The notes: generated by a model not told the origin, from the letters alone. DNA of 6,493 nt from an uncultured Collinsella sp. (GCA_905208975.1 CAJLRE010000082.1:1-6493), one strand, 5' to 3'; shown: positions 1-5,100, counted from the stretch's first letter. Numbers and translations are program-made.

Positions 1-20
1 ACTGCCAGTATCCTCGCCAT
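1..20 (-). CDS. Start of a probable two-component response regulator (cut by window edge)
   Basis: Only the first seven codons are visible, reading MARILAV and continuing past the left edge. The ATG at 20-18 is preceded by AGGAGG five bases upstream, the strongest ribosome binding site in the window, so a real gene starts here. The short N-terminus matches the first beta strand of OmpR-type response regulators, which typically begin MARILVVDD. Lantibiotic-immunity ABC transporters are commonly followed by a LanR/LanK two-component pair, so position and opening residues agree. It begins 32 bases after the stop of the small protein at 53-313 and is probably the last visible member of the same operon. 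The start is well supported; the family is inferred from seven residues and context, and the receiver aspartate pocket is not visible. Confidence 0.55.
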
Positions 21-52
21 GTTGACCTCCTGAAACTCTCGTCGGAATTGTA

Positions 53-313
53 CTAACGCCGCGCCCAGCGGTCCAGAGTTCTGCGCGCAGCCACGGGCGC
101 CTCGGCCGCGTCGCACGCGTGGTAGCGCACGCCCGAGCCGCCGCGCGCCTCGATCTCGACCCAGCCCTCGCCGTCCGACTCTCGCCCGAAGAAGATGAGC
201 TGGAGCTCTCGGACATTGCCCCTGTCGTCCGAAGCGTCGAGCAGGGCATTCCCGCCCAGAAGGAGCGCTGCGGAGAGGAGGACGAGCATGGAGGCGAGCG
301 GCCTCCTAAGCAT
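53..313 (-). CDS. Small exported or membrane-anchored protein of the lantibiotic-resistance operon, function unknown
   Basis: This is an 86-residue protein that I do not recognise. It opens with two arginines (residues 3-4), followed by a hydrophobic stretch at about residues 7-25, and then a short hydrophilic tail rich in Asp, Glu and Arg. That is the look of a signal peptide or a single N-terminal membrane anchor with a domain of about 55 residues outside the cell. There is no lipobox cysteine after the hydrophobic stretch, so it does not look like a classical LanI lipoprotein. The start at 313 was chosen because it overlaps the upstream permease stop by eight bases and has GGAGG just upstream; an ATG at residue 9 is an alternative. 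The reading frame stays open further upstream to 445, but that part lies inside the permease gene. Co-translation with LanG suggests an accessory role in the transporter or in peptide sensing, which is inference only. Confidence 0.6.
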   Translation of the reverse strand: MLRRPLASMLVLLSAALLLGGNALLDASDDRGNVRELQLIFFGRESDGEGWVEIEARGGSGVRYHACDAAEAPVAARRTLDRWARR

Positions 314-1121
314 CTGCCCTCCCGTCCTCGAAGCGGCAGAACCAGGCGAGAAGGACGGCGTCGGCTGCCAGGGTGAGCACGAGGCCAGCGAGCGCAGTCG
401 TGAGGAGTGGGCCCGCCGCGCGTGCGGCGTCGATGAAGGCCTCAACCCCGAGCGACCCCAGGCGCGCGGGCCAGGCGAGCGGCACCCAGCTCAGGGGCGT
501 CGCCAGGGCACCGGTGAGCTCGCCGGTCATGAGACCGTGCGCAAGTCCGCCCACCGAGAAGAATGCGAGGAGCATCCCCGCCGCGCCGGTGCCGATGACG
601 GCGTTGCGGCCGAGGCGCAGGGCCACGCCGAGCCCCAGCGCGTAGAGGGGCAGGCTGCCCAGCACGATGCCCGCCCAGGCGACCGCAAGCGGAGCGGGCC
701 CGAGCGGCAGGCGCCCGGCGACGGCGAGCACGGCCCCGAACACGCCGAGCGCCACGGCCAGCGCGCCCGCGCCGAGCGCCGCAAGGGCGAGCAGCTTCGC
801 CGCGACGGCGCGCCCGCGCGAGGGGACCGCCGTGAGGTTAGCGAGGCGCCCGGCAGCGCGCTCCTCGTCCACGGCGAGCCCGCAGACGATGGCGGACATG
901 AGCGGCATGAGGGCGCCGAGGAACTGGGCGTAGGCGTCCGCGCCCTGCGCCGGGTCCCATCGGGTTACGGAGAAGTACTCGCCGCAGGCAAGACCGGCTG
1001 CCAGGCCGCAGGCGAGGTGCACCGCCGAGAGCGGGGAGCGCGCCAGGCGCAGGGCCTCGGAGAGCAGGGCCCGCGGGAGAGTCATGCGCGGCGTCGGGTC
1101 GGAGAGTCGTGTCATGGCCAT
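306..1121 (-). CDS. Lantibiotic immunity ABC transporter permease, MutG family (LanG)
   Basis: This 271-residue inner-membrane protein is the second permease of a LanFEG exporter, which expels lantibiotics or related antimicrobial peptides from the membrane. Six hydrophobic segments can be seen at about residues 30-47, 66-84, 105-135, 145-168, 175-200 and 240-262. After the second segment comes an acidic-basic stretch (VDEERAAGRLANL, residues 84-96) followed by a PSRGRAVAAKLL-type loop, which resembles the cytoplasmic loop conserved in MutG/EpiG-type permeases. The start ATG at 1121 shares one base with the stop of the upstream permease (TGATG) and has GAGGAG five bases upstream. A second in-frame ATG at 1115 is equally plausible and would give 269 residues. 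The same frame stays open upstream to 1739, but that extension lies antisense-free inside the LanE gene and is a high-G+C artefact. The G+C content is extreme, up to about 80% in places. Confidence 0.8.
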   Translation of the reverse strand: MAMTRLSDPTPRMTLPRALLSEALRLARSPLSAVHLACGLAAGLACGEYFSVTRWDPAQGADAYAQFLGALMPLMSAIVCGLAVDEERAAGRLANLTAVPSRGRAVAAKLLALAALGAGALAVALGVFGAVLAVAGRLPLGPAPLAVAWAGIVLGSLPLYALGLGVALRLGRNAVIGTGAAGMLLAFFSVGGLAHGLMTGELTGALATPLSWVPLAWPARLGSLGVEAFIDAARAAGPLLTTALAGLVLTLAADAVLLAWFCRFEDGRADA

Positions 1122-1891
1122 CACCTCTCCTCGGAGCGCGCGAACCAGGCCGCGCTCGCCGCCGTGAGCGCGGCGAACGCGAGCGCGCAGACCGCAAGGC
1201 CCGCCAGCGTGAGCATGCCGTCCGCCGTGAGCGCCCCGCCGAGCGCCATGTCCGCCGCGAGTGGCTCGCCGCTCGGCAGCACGGGGATGAAGCTCGTGGG
1301 GATGACCATGCTCGCCGACGGCGGAAAGAGCTGCGGCAGCGGCATCAGCGACCAGGCGAACCCACCCACGAGCTGCGCGGCGAGCGGGCAGAAGATGCCC
1401 GCGAGCATGCCGAGCCGCGCCGTGAGGAAGAGCCCTGCGGGGATCATCCACGCCGCGGTCACCGTGTTGACGAGCGCGCAGAGGAGCATCGTGAGCGTGC
1501 CCGCGGCCGTGAGGCCCTGCGAGGAGAACGCCGATCCCGCGAGGTAGATGCCGAAGACCACGAGGTTCGAGAGCGTGCAGAGCGCGAGGCACCAGAGCGC
1601 CTTGGCCCACCAGGCGCGCCCGAGCGGGAAGCCCAGGCCCAGAAGCCCCCGCATCCGCGTGCGAGCGTCCGCCCGCGCGACGCACGCCACCACGAGCGAG
1701 AGACACACGGGCAGGAAGAGCGCGTACCAGTAGTTCCACGCGCTGAAGATCTGCACGCCCCGGTAGGGCATCGCGCCGAGCAGCGGCATCGGCAGCGCCA
1801 TGAGCACGGCCAGGCGGACCGGTGCCGCGTGGCGCGACTTCAGGGCCTCGGCGCGCAGGGCCGCGAGCAGGCCGCCTTTCTCGCCCGTCAT
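1121..1891 (-). CDS. Lantibiotic immunity ABC transporter permease, MutE/EpiE family (LanE)
   Basis: This 256-residue protein is the first membrane subunit of the LanFEG transporter. The N-terminus carries the short amphipathic stretch LRAEALKSRHAAPVRLAVL (residues 12-30) leading into the first membrane segment, followed by an aromatic WNYWYALFLPV motif (52-62) like that of MutE/EpiE proteins. Six membrane segments are expected at about residues 25-42, 55-72, 95-120, 130-150, 155-185 and 226-251. The ATG at 1891 overlaps the stop of the ATPase gene by four bases (ATGA), which implies translational coupling and stoichiometric production of ATPase and permease. LanE and LanG are expected to form a heterodimeric channel powered by two LanF ATPases. 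The family assignment rests on these motifs, the length (about 250 is usual) and operon order; which peptide is exported cannot be read from the sequence. Confidence 0.85.
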   Translation of the reverse strand: MTGEKGGLLAALRAEALKSRHAAPVRLAVLMALPMPLLGAMPYRGVQIFSAWNYWYALFLPVCLSLVVACVARADARTRMRGLLGLGFPLGRAWWAKALWCLALCTLSNLVVFGIYLAGSAFSSQGLTAAGTLTMLLCALVNTVTAAWMIPAGLFLTARLGMLAGIFCPLAAQLVGGFAWSLMPLPQLFPPSASMVIPTSFIPVLPSGEPLAADMALGGALTADGMLTLAGLAVCALAFAALTAASAAWFARSEER

Positions 1892-2616
1892 GCCGCCACC
1901 TCCCCGCGCGCTCGTCGCCCTTCCCGGCAGAAGCTCATGAAGAGTTCCTCGAGGTCCTGCCCGGGACGAAGCGTATCCTCGTAGGCGAGGCGCCCCCCGC
2001 AGATGATGCCGATGGTGTCCGCCATCTGCTGCACCTCGGAGAGGATGTGGCTCGAGACGATCACCGTCGTACCCGCCGACGCGAAGCCGCGGATCTGGTC
2101 GCGCAGCTCCTCGATGCCGATGGGGTCGAGGCCGTTGGTGGGCTCGTCGAGCACGAGCAGGCGTGGCCGGGCGATCAGCGCCAGCGCGAGCCCCAGGCGC
2201 TGCCGCATGTCCATCGAGAAGCGCCCGGTGCGCTTCTTCCCGGTGTCCGCGAGGTCCACGGCGGCGAGCACCTCATCTATGCGGCTCTCGGGAAGGCCCA
2301 GCAGCGTGGTGCGCACGCGCAGGTTCTCGCGCGCGGTGAGGTTGGGGTAGAGCGGCGCCTCCTCGATGAGGCTGCCGATTGCGTAGAGGTCCTCGCGGCG
2401 CCAGGCGTGCCCGGCAAAGAGGATCTCCCCGGCCGTCGGCCGCAGCATCCCGCAGATCATCTTGAGCGTTGTCGACTTGCCGGCGCCGTTGGGACCGAGC
2501 AGCCCGTACACCTCGCCCTCGCGGATATGAAGGCTCACGTCGGCCACGGCGTCCTGCGCCTGGTCGCCGCGGCCGAAGCGCTTGGTGAGCCCGCGCGTCT
2601 CGAGCATGTAACCCAT
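1888..2616 (-). CDS. Lantibiotic protection ABC transporter ATP-binding protein (LanF/MutF/EpiF type)
   Basis: This 242-residue cytoplasmic ATPase powers the LanEG permeases. Visible motifs are Walker A GPNGAGKST (residues 41-49), a Q-loop region reading SLIEEAPLYPN (82-92), the signature FSMDMRQRLG (133-142), Walker B LLVLDEPTNGLDP (153-165) and the H-loop with SSHILSEVQQ (188-197). The Q-loop glutamine is replaced by Glu, the so-called E-loop described for LanF proteins of lantibiotic immunity transporters, and the NGLDPIGI and SSHILSEVQQ stretches are also typical of this subfamily and of BcrA-like proteins. The Asp in the signature, where a Gly is usual, is unusual. The ATG at 2616 has AAAGGA seven bases upstream; an ATG three codons later is possible but less well placed. 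It is the first gene of the operon, divergent from the phospholipid synthase gene. Confidence 0.9.
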   Translation of the reverse strand: MGYMLETRGLTKRFGRGDQAQDAVADVSLHIREGEVYGLLGPNGAGKSTTLKMICGMLRPTAGEILFAGHAWRREDLYAIGSLIEEAPLYPNLTARENLRVRTTLLGLPESRIDEVLAAVDLADTGKKRTGRFSMDMRQRLGLALALIARPRLLVLDEPTNGLDPIGIEELRDQIRGFASAGTTVIVSSHILSEVQQMADTIGIICGGRLAYEDTLRPGQDLEELFMSFCREGRRARGEVAA

Positions 2617-2640
2617 GGGTTTATCCTTTCTCTTCCGGGA

Positions 2641-2667
2641 GCGCGGGCCGAGTCACCGTGCCCGCGC
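2641..2667 (-). promoter_or_regulatory. GC-rich hairpin in the lanF 5' leader
   Basis: GCGCGGGC at 2641-2648 is perfectly complementary to GCCCGCGC at 2660-2667, leaving an 11-base loop. In the lanF transcript this stem would end about 25 bases before the start codon, just upstream of the AAAGGA ribosome binding site. There is no U-run after it, so it is not a classical terminator. It could stabilise the leader or modulate translation; the role is not shown. Confidence 0.4.
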
Positions 2668-2684
2668 GCCTTACCTTTCGGGTT

Positions 2685-2698
2685 CACCATCCATGGTG
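2685..2698. repeat. Inverted repeat CACCAT-CC-ATGGTG upstream of lanF
   Basis: Two perfect six-base arms separated by two bases lie about 70 bases upstream of the lanF start. Such a compact dyad could be a binding site for a dimeric regulator or a small RNA hairpin in the leader. It could also be chance; no second copy is seen nearby. Confidence 0.3.
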
Positions 2699-2721
2699 GG
2701 GCGCGTTTCTAACGAAGCCAT

Positions 2722-2749
2722 AACGGCCGTTGGGTTCTTTTGGCGCCAA
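2722..2749. repeat. Pair of perfect 10-base palindromes
   Basis: AACGGCCGTT at 2722-2731 and TTGGCGCCAA at 2740-2749 are both perfect self-complementary 10-mers with start points 18 bases apart. They sit between the coding part of the resistance operon and its weak candidate promoter, so they may be operator-like elements or leader structure. Their sequences differ, so they would not obviously bind the same protein. Confidence 0.3.
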
Positions 2750-2766
2750 CCCTTCTCGACCCGCAC

Positions 2767-2794
2767 ATCATGATTAATTTGCTTAAGGCAACAA
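2767..2794 (-). promoter_or_regulatory. Weak candidate promoter for the resistance operon
   Basis: On the minus strand TTGTTG (2794-2789) and CATGAT (2772-2767) are separated by 16 bases and each match four of six positions of the sigma-70 -35 and -10 hexamers. A near-palindrome TTGCTTAAGGCAA (2779-2791) overlaps the -35 element and the spacer, as an operator might. Transcription from here would give a leader of about 140 bases containing the hairpins listed separately. This is the best candidate I found in the region but the match is weak. Confidence 0.22.
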
Positions 2795-2826
2795 CTTTCC
2801 CGATCGATGTAATCACCGAATCAAAA

Positions 2827-2885
2827 CGTGTACATCACCCTCCAAAACCGACATTTTTCGGCATGTTTGGAGGCCGATGTACACG
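2827..2885. repeat. 59-base imperfect palindrome with three stacked stems
   Basis: CGTGTACATC (2827-2836) pairs perfectly with GATGTACACG (2876-2885). After a two-by-two mismatch, CCTCCAAA (2839-2846) pairs with TTTGGAGG (2866-2873), and a short inner stem CCGA (2848-2851) can pair with TCGG (2858-2861) around a six-base loop. Each outer arm contains the six-base palindrome TGTACA, 49 bases apart. It lies between the two divergent promoter regions. On the minus strand it is followed by TTTTGATT, which might help termination of antisense transcripts, but no gene runs into it. It may be a tandem operator, an intergenic repeat element or a cruciform-forming site. Confidence 0.75.
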
Positions 2886-2947
2886 AATGTGAAATCCACC
2901 GCCGCCCAAAAGCGCCTTCCTCATGTCTGGACTCTCTATGCTTACGC

Positions 2948-2976
2948 TGGATAGACATCGCCGGAACGGGTATAGT
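2948..2976 (+). promoter_or_regulatory. Sigma-70-like promoter of the CDP-alcohol phosphatidyltransferase gene
   Basis: TGGATA (2948-2953, four of six matches to TTGACA) and TATAGT (2971-2976, five of six to TATAAT) are separated by the ideal 17 bases. Transcription would start near 2983, leaving a leader of about 30 bases with GGGGAG four bases before the GTG at 3013. The position is what decides the start of that gene, because the two in-frame ATG codons at 2923 and 2938 lie upstream of this promoter. Confidence 0.55.
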
Positions 2977-3012
2977 ATCGAAAGTTTTGTCGTTAACCAG
3001 CGGGGGAGTCCT

Positions 3013-3717
3013 GTGGGCATCAAAAAGAAGATCAAAAAGGAGCTTATCGGCACTTCCGATTACCCGTCGAATAAGATCTTTACGATCTCCAATTTCATCA
3101 CCGTTACGCGCCTGATCCTCACCCTGGTATTTCTGTACCTGTTTGTGACGGATAACAACCGCGTCATCGCCATCGTTATCTACGCCGTTGCCGCCTCCAC
3201 CGACTGGATGGACGGTCAGATCGCCCGCATGACCAAGACGGTCTCGTGGCTCGGCAAGGTCATGGATCCCATCTGCGACCGTGCGCTGCTGTTCACCGGC
3301 GTACTTGGGCTGGTGGTTCGCGGAGAGCTGCCAATCTGGGTCTGCGTGCTCATTATTGGCCGCGACATCTATCTGGGCATCGGCACGCTTATCGTGCGTC
3401 ATTATCACCGTCGCCCCATCGATGTCGTCTTTCCCGGAAAGATTGCCACTGCACTGCTCATGACCGGCTTCTCGCTCATGCTGCTCGGGTTCCCCGTTAT
3501 TGACGGCCTGCATCTTTTACCTTCAACCCTTACGGCCTTCCCGGGCCTCAACGGAAGCTCGGTGCCCCTCGGCATCTTCTTTGTGTACGGCGGCGTGATC
3601 TTCTCCATGCTCACGGCTGTCATCTATTCCATTAAGGGCGGAGTGGCCATTAAACAGGCTCTCGCGCATCCCGAGGACGAGGACATCGACTTTCTGAACC
3701 CTGAAATCGAAGACTGA
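3013..3717 (+). CDS. CDP-alcohol phosphatidyltransferase family protein (PgsA or cardiolipin synthase-like)
   Basis: This 234-residue integral membrane enzyme transfers a phosphatidyl group from CDP-diacylglycerol to an alcohol in phospholipid synthesis. The full family motif D-x2-DG-x2-AR-x8-G-x3-D-x3-D is intact: D64, D67, G68, A71, R72, G81, D85 and D89, which bind the metal ions and the CDP-alcohol. A basic N-terminus (IKKKIKKE) precedes the first membrane helix, which begins with the SNFITVTRL motif (residues 26-34) typical of the family. About six hydrophobic segments follow, and an acidic tail (EDEDIDFLNPEIED) ends the protein. The later stretch GRDIYLGIGTL resembles actinobacterial cardiolipin synthases of this superfamily as much as PgsA, so glycerol-3-phosphate versus phosphatidylglycerol as acceptor cannot be decided. 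GTG 3013 was chosen over ATG 2923 because of its ribosome binding site and the promoter at 2948-2976. Confidence 0.85.
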   Translation: MGIKKKIKKELIGTSDYPSNKIFTISNFITVTRLILTLVFLYLFVTDNNRVIAIVIYAVAASTDWMDGQIARMTKTVSWLGKVMDPICDRALLFTGVLGLVVRGELPIWVCVLIIGRDIYLGIGTLIVRHYHRRPIDVVFPGKIATALLMTGFSLMLLGFPVIDGLHLLPSTLTAFPGLNGSSVPLGIFFVYGGVIFSMLTAVIYSIKGGVAIKQALAHPEDEDIDFLNPEIED

Positions 3718-3727
3718 TTCGTTGGGG

Positions 3728-3733
3728 TATGAT
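3728..3733 (+). promoter_or_regulatory. Possible -10 element before the FHA gene
   Basis: TATGAT, matching five of six bases of the -10 consensus, lies in the 66-base gap before the FHA gene, but no -35 element is found at the right distance. A second pairing, TTGGGG (3722-3727) with CATTAT (3745-3750) and a 17-base spacer, is also weak. The gap is also compatible with simple read-through from the gene upstream. Confidence 0.2.
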
Positions 3734-3783
3734 TACGTACGGTTCATTATTTGCGGCACGTCCGCGATAAGTTAGGGGTTGTC

Positions 3784-4218
3784 ATGGACAACATGGTTAA
3801 CAATATGCCTCAGAATGATAAGACTGCTGACGCTACCTGCGTATTCCGCGTGCCTTCAAGCGACGTCACCGTTCCCGACCTCATGGCCAACGTGCGCATC
3901 ACCGCCCCCGTTCTGTCCATCGTCAAGGGTCCGCAGACTGGTGCCGCTTTTGAGCTCGAGGACGACGTGACCACCATCGGCCGCGATCCCGCGAACGGCA
4001 TCTTCCTCAACGACATGACCGTATCGCGCAGCCACGCGCGCATTATTCGCGAGGGCCTCGGCGCTCGCATCGAGGACTTGGGATCGCTCAATGGCACCTG
4101 GGTCGACGGTGCCATCGTCAATGCAGCCCCGCTGCACGACGGTTCTTCCGTTCAGATCGGTACGTTTACGCTCATCTACCACGAGAGCACGCCGGAGCGC
4201 ATCGAAACCGGTGAGTAG
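3784..4218 (+). CDS. FHA-domain phosphothreonine-binding protein, GarA/OdhI-like
   Basis: This 144-residue soluble protein has a single C-terminal FHA domain (about residues 43-132) that binds phosphothreonine peptides. The phosphate-binding residues are in place: G66-R67 at the first loop, S81, R82 and H84 in TVSRSHARI, and N103-G104 in SLNGTWVDG. The N-terminal tail contains DATCVFR (residues 16-22), which aligns with the ETTSVFR phosphorylation motif of mycobacterial GarA and corynebacterial OdhI; the second threonine is conserved as T18 and the first is Ala. In those proteins, kinase phosphorylation of this motif makes the tail fold back onto the FHA domain and switches off binding to 2-oxoglutarate metabolism enzymes. 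The next gene is the same MerR regulator that follows garA in mycobacteria. ATG 3784 was chosen for AGGGG five bases upstream; a TTG at 3751 would add 11 residues. Confidence 0.85.
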   Translation: MDNMVNNMPQNDKTADATCVFRVPSSDVTVPDLMANVRITAPVLSIVKGPQTGAAFELEDDVTTIGRDPANGIFLNDMTVSRSHARIIREGLGARIEDLGSLNGTWVDGAIVNAAPLHDGSSVQIGTFTLIYHESTPERIETGE

Positions 4219-4221
4219 GGC

Positions 4222-5100
4222 ATGGCCGAACGCAACTATCTGAGTATCGGCCAAGTCGTCAACCTACTTCGAGGCGCATACCCCGATCTTTCGAACTCAA
4301 AAATAAGATTTCTAGAGGATGAGGGGCTCATTACCCCTCATCGTACGCCTAAGGGATACCGTCAGTACTCCAAGGAGGACGTTGATCGCCTGGAGGTTAT
4401 TCTGCACTTGCAGAAGACTCGCTACATGCCGCTCAACGTGATTAAGCAGCGCTTGGAAAACGCCACGGACCTGTCAACGCTCGCCTACGAGGTGGGCTTG
4501 CTATCCGATGTTCCGCTTAAGACGGAGCCCAAGGAGACCAAACAAAAGCTGCATCCCATCGAGACCATTCCCGATATGTTGGGCGTCGAGATTTCATTTA
4601 TCCGCTCGCTCGCCGAGAACGACCTCATTCGCATCATCAAGAGTCCGCAGAATCGCGAGCTTGTCGATGGCCGCGATTTTCCGATCATCCGCTACTGCTC
4701 CGAGCTGTCACGCTTCCATATCGAGCCGCGCAACCTGCGTCAGTACGTGTCTTCCGCCAACCGCGAGTCCTCGATGTTTGAGCAGGTGCTCGTGAGCATG
4801 CTCGGCATGGATACCTCCGATGACGAGCGCGATGCCAAGCTCGAGCGTGCGTTTAAGAAGCTTCACGACCTGACGGAAGGTGTGCACACTGCGCTGCTCA
4901 AGAACCGCGTTTTTGAGTCGCTCAACGCCGTGGTCGAGGACGCCGACATCGATGCACTCGATGAGGAAATCACTCGCTCCGAGTCCACCAAGGCCAAAAA
5001 CGAAGAGACAGCCGCTCCGGCTTCGCACGAGGATTCTCTCGTAAAACCGCTCAAGGTCGTCGCCCCTTCGCAATCCGGCACCGCCACCGCGGGCAAATAA
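4222..5100 (+). CDS. MerR-family transcriptional regulator, Rv1828 type
   Basis: This 292-residue DNA-binding protein opens with a MerR winged helix-turn-helix (residues 6-65; SIGQVVNLL, SKIRFLEDEGLITPHRTPKGYRQ in two parts) in which the recognition helix and wing are clear. RYMPLNVIKQRL (68-79) is close to the stretch following the helix-turn-helix in Rv1828 of Mycobacterium tuberculosis. Instead of a metal-binding tail it has a second globular region (about 111-200) that begins like another helix-turn-helix (IETIPDMLGVEISFIRSLAEN, residues 113-133, ends included), then a charged helical part (200-250) and a low-complexity tail. No cysteine cluster for metal sensing is present; the only cysteine is C159. 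It starts three bases after the FHA stop, so the two are co-translated. Its target genes and ligand are unknown. Confidence 0.85.
   Translation: MAERNYLSIGQVVNLLRGAYPDLSNSKIRFLEDEGLITPHRTPKGYRQYSKEDVDRLEVILHLQKTRYMPLNVIKQRLENATDLSTLAYEVGLLSDVPLKTEPKETKQKLHPIETIPDMLGVEISFIRSLAENDLIRIIKSPQNRELVDGRDFPIIRYCSELSRFHIEPRNLRQYVSSANRESSMFEQVLVSMLGMDTSDDERDAKLERAFKKLHDLTEGVHTALLKNRVFESLNAVVEDADIDALDEEITRSESTKAKNEETAAPASHEDSLVKPLKVVAPSQSGTATAGK

Larger units (their letters stand above)
2617..3012. other. Divergent intergenic region between the resistance operon and the housekeeping operon
   Basis: About 396 bases without a convincing coding region. From left to right it holds a GC-rich hairpin in the lanF leader (2641-2667), a 14-base inverted repeat (2685-2698), two perfect 10-base palindromes (2722-2731 and 2740-2749), an A+T-rich stretch with a weak minus-strand promoter candidate (2767-2794), a 59-base imperfect palindrome (2827-2885) and a plus-strand promoter (2948-2976). 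Base composition drops sharply from the left genes to about 40% G+C near 2761-2820. Short open frames here have no ribosome binding site. Confidence 0.7.

Noticed and set aside
195..1547. 450-residue open frame on the plus strand opposite the permease genes
   Set aside because: The translation is rich in Arg, Gly, Glu and Ala with no domain logic, and lies antisense to two clear membrane proteins; very high G+C removes stop codons from the opposite strand.
1122..1739. Upstream extension of the LanG frame to a 477-residue protein
   Set aside because: The extra 206 residues lie inside LanE in another frame and read as low-complexity Arg/Ala/Gly sequence; the TGATG junction and ribosome binding site at 1121 explain the real start.
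1109..1984. 291-residue plus-strand open frame
   Set aside because: It is antisense to LanE, almost entirely charged Arg/Glu/His sequence, and has no ribosome binding site.
1822..2712. 296-residue plus-strand open frame opposite the ATPase gene
   Set aside because: It is the reverse-strand shadow of a gene with complete ABC ATPase motifs.
2709..2771. 20-codon minus-strand leader peptide upstream of lanF
   Set aside because: It begins at a tandem ATG but has no ribosome binding site, overlaps the candidate -10 element and shows no regulatory codon run.
2827..2885. The 59-base palindrome as an intrinsic terminator
   Set aside because: No gene on either strand runs into it from upstream; on the plus strand it lacks a T-run, and on the minus strand only a short TTTT follows.
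2821..3513. 230-residue minus-strand open frame opposite the phospholipid synthase
   Set aside because: The opposite strand encodes the full CDP-alcohol phosphatidyltransferase motif; this frame has no recognisable domain.
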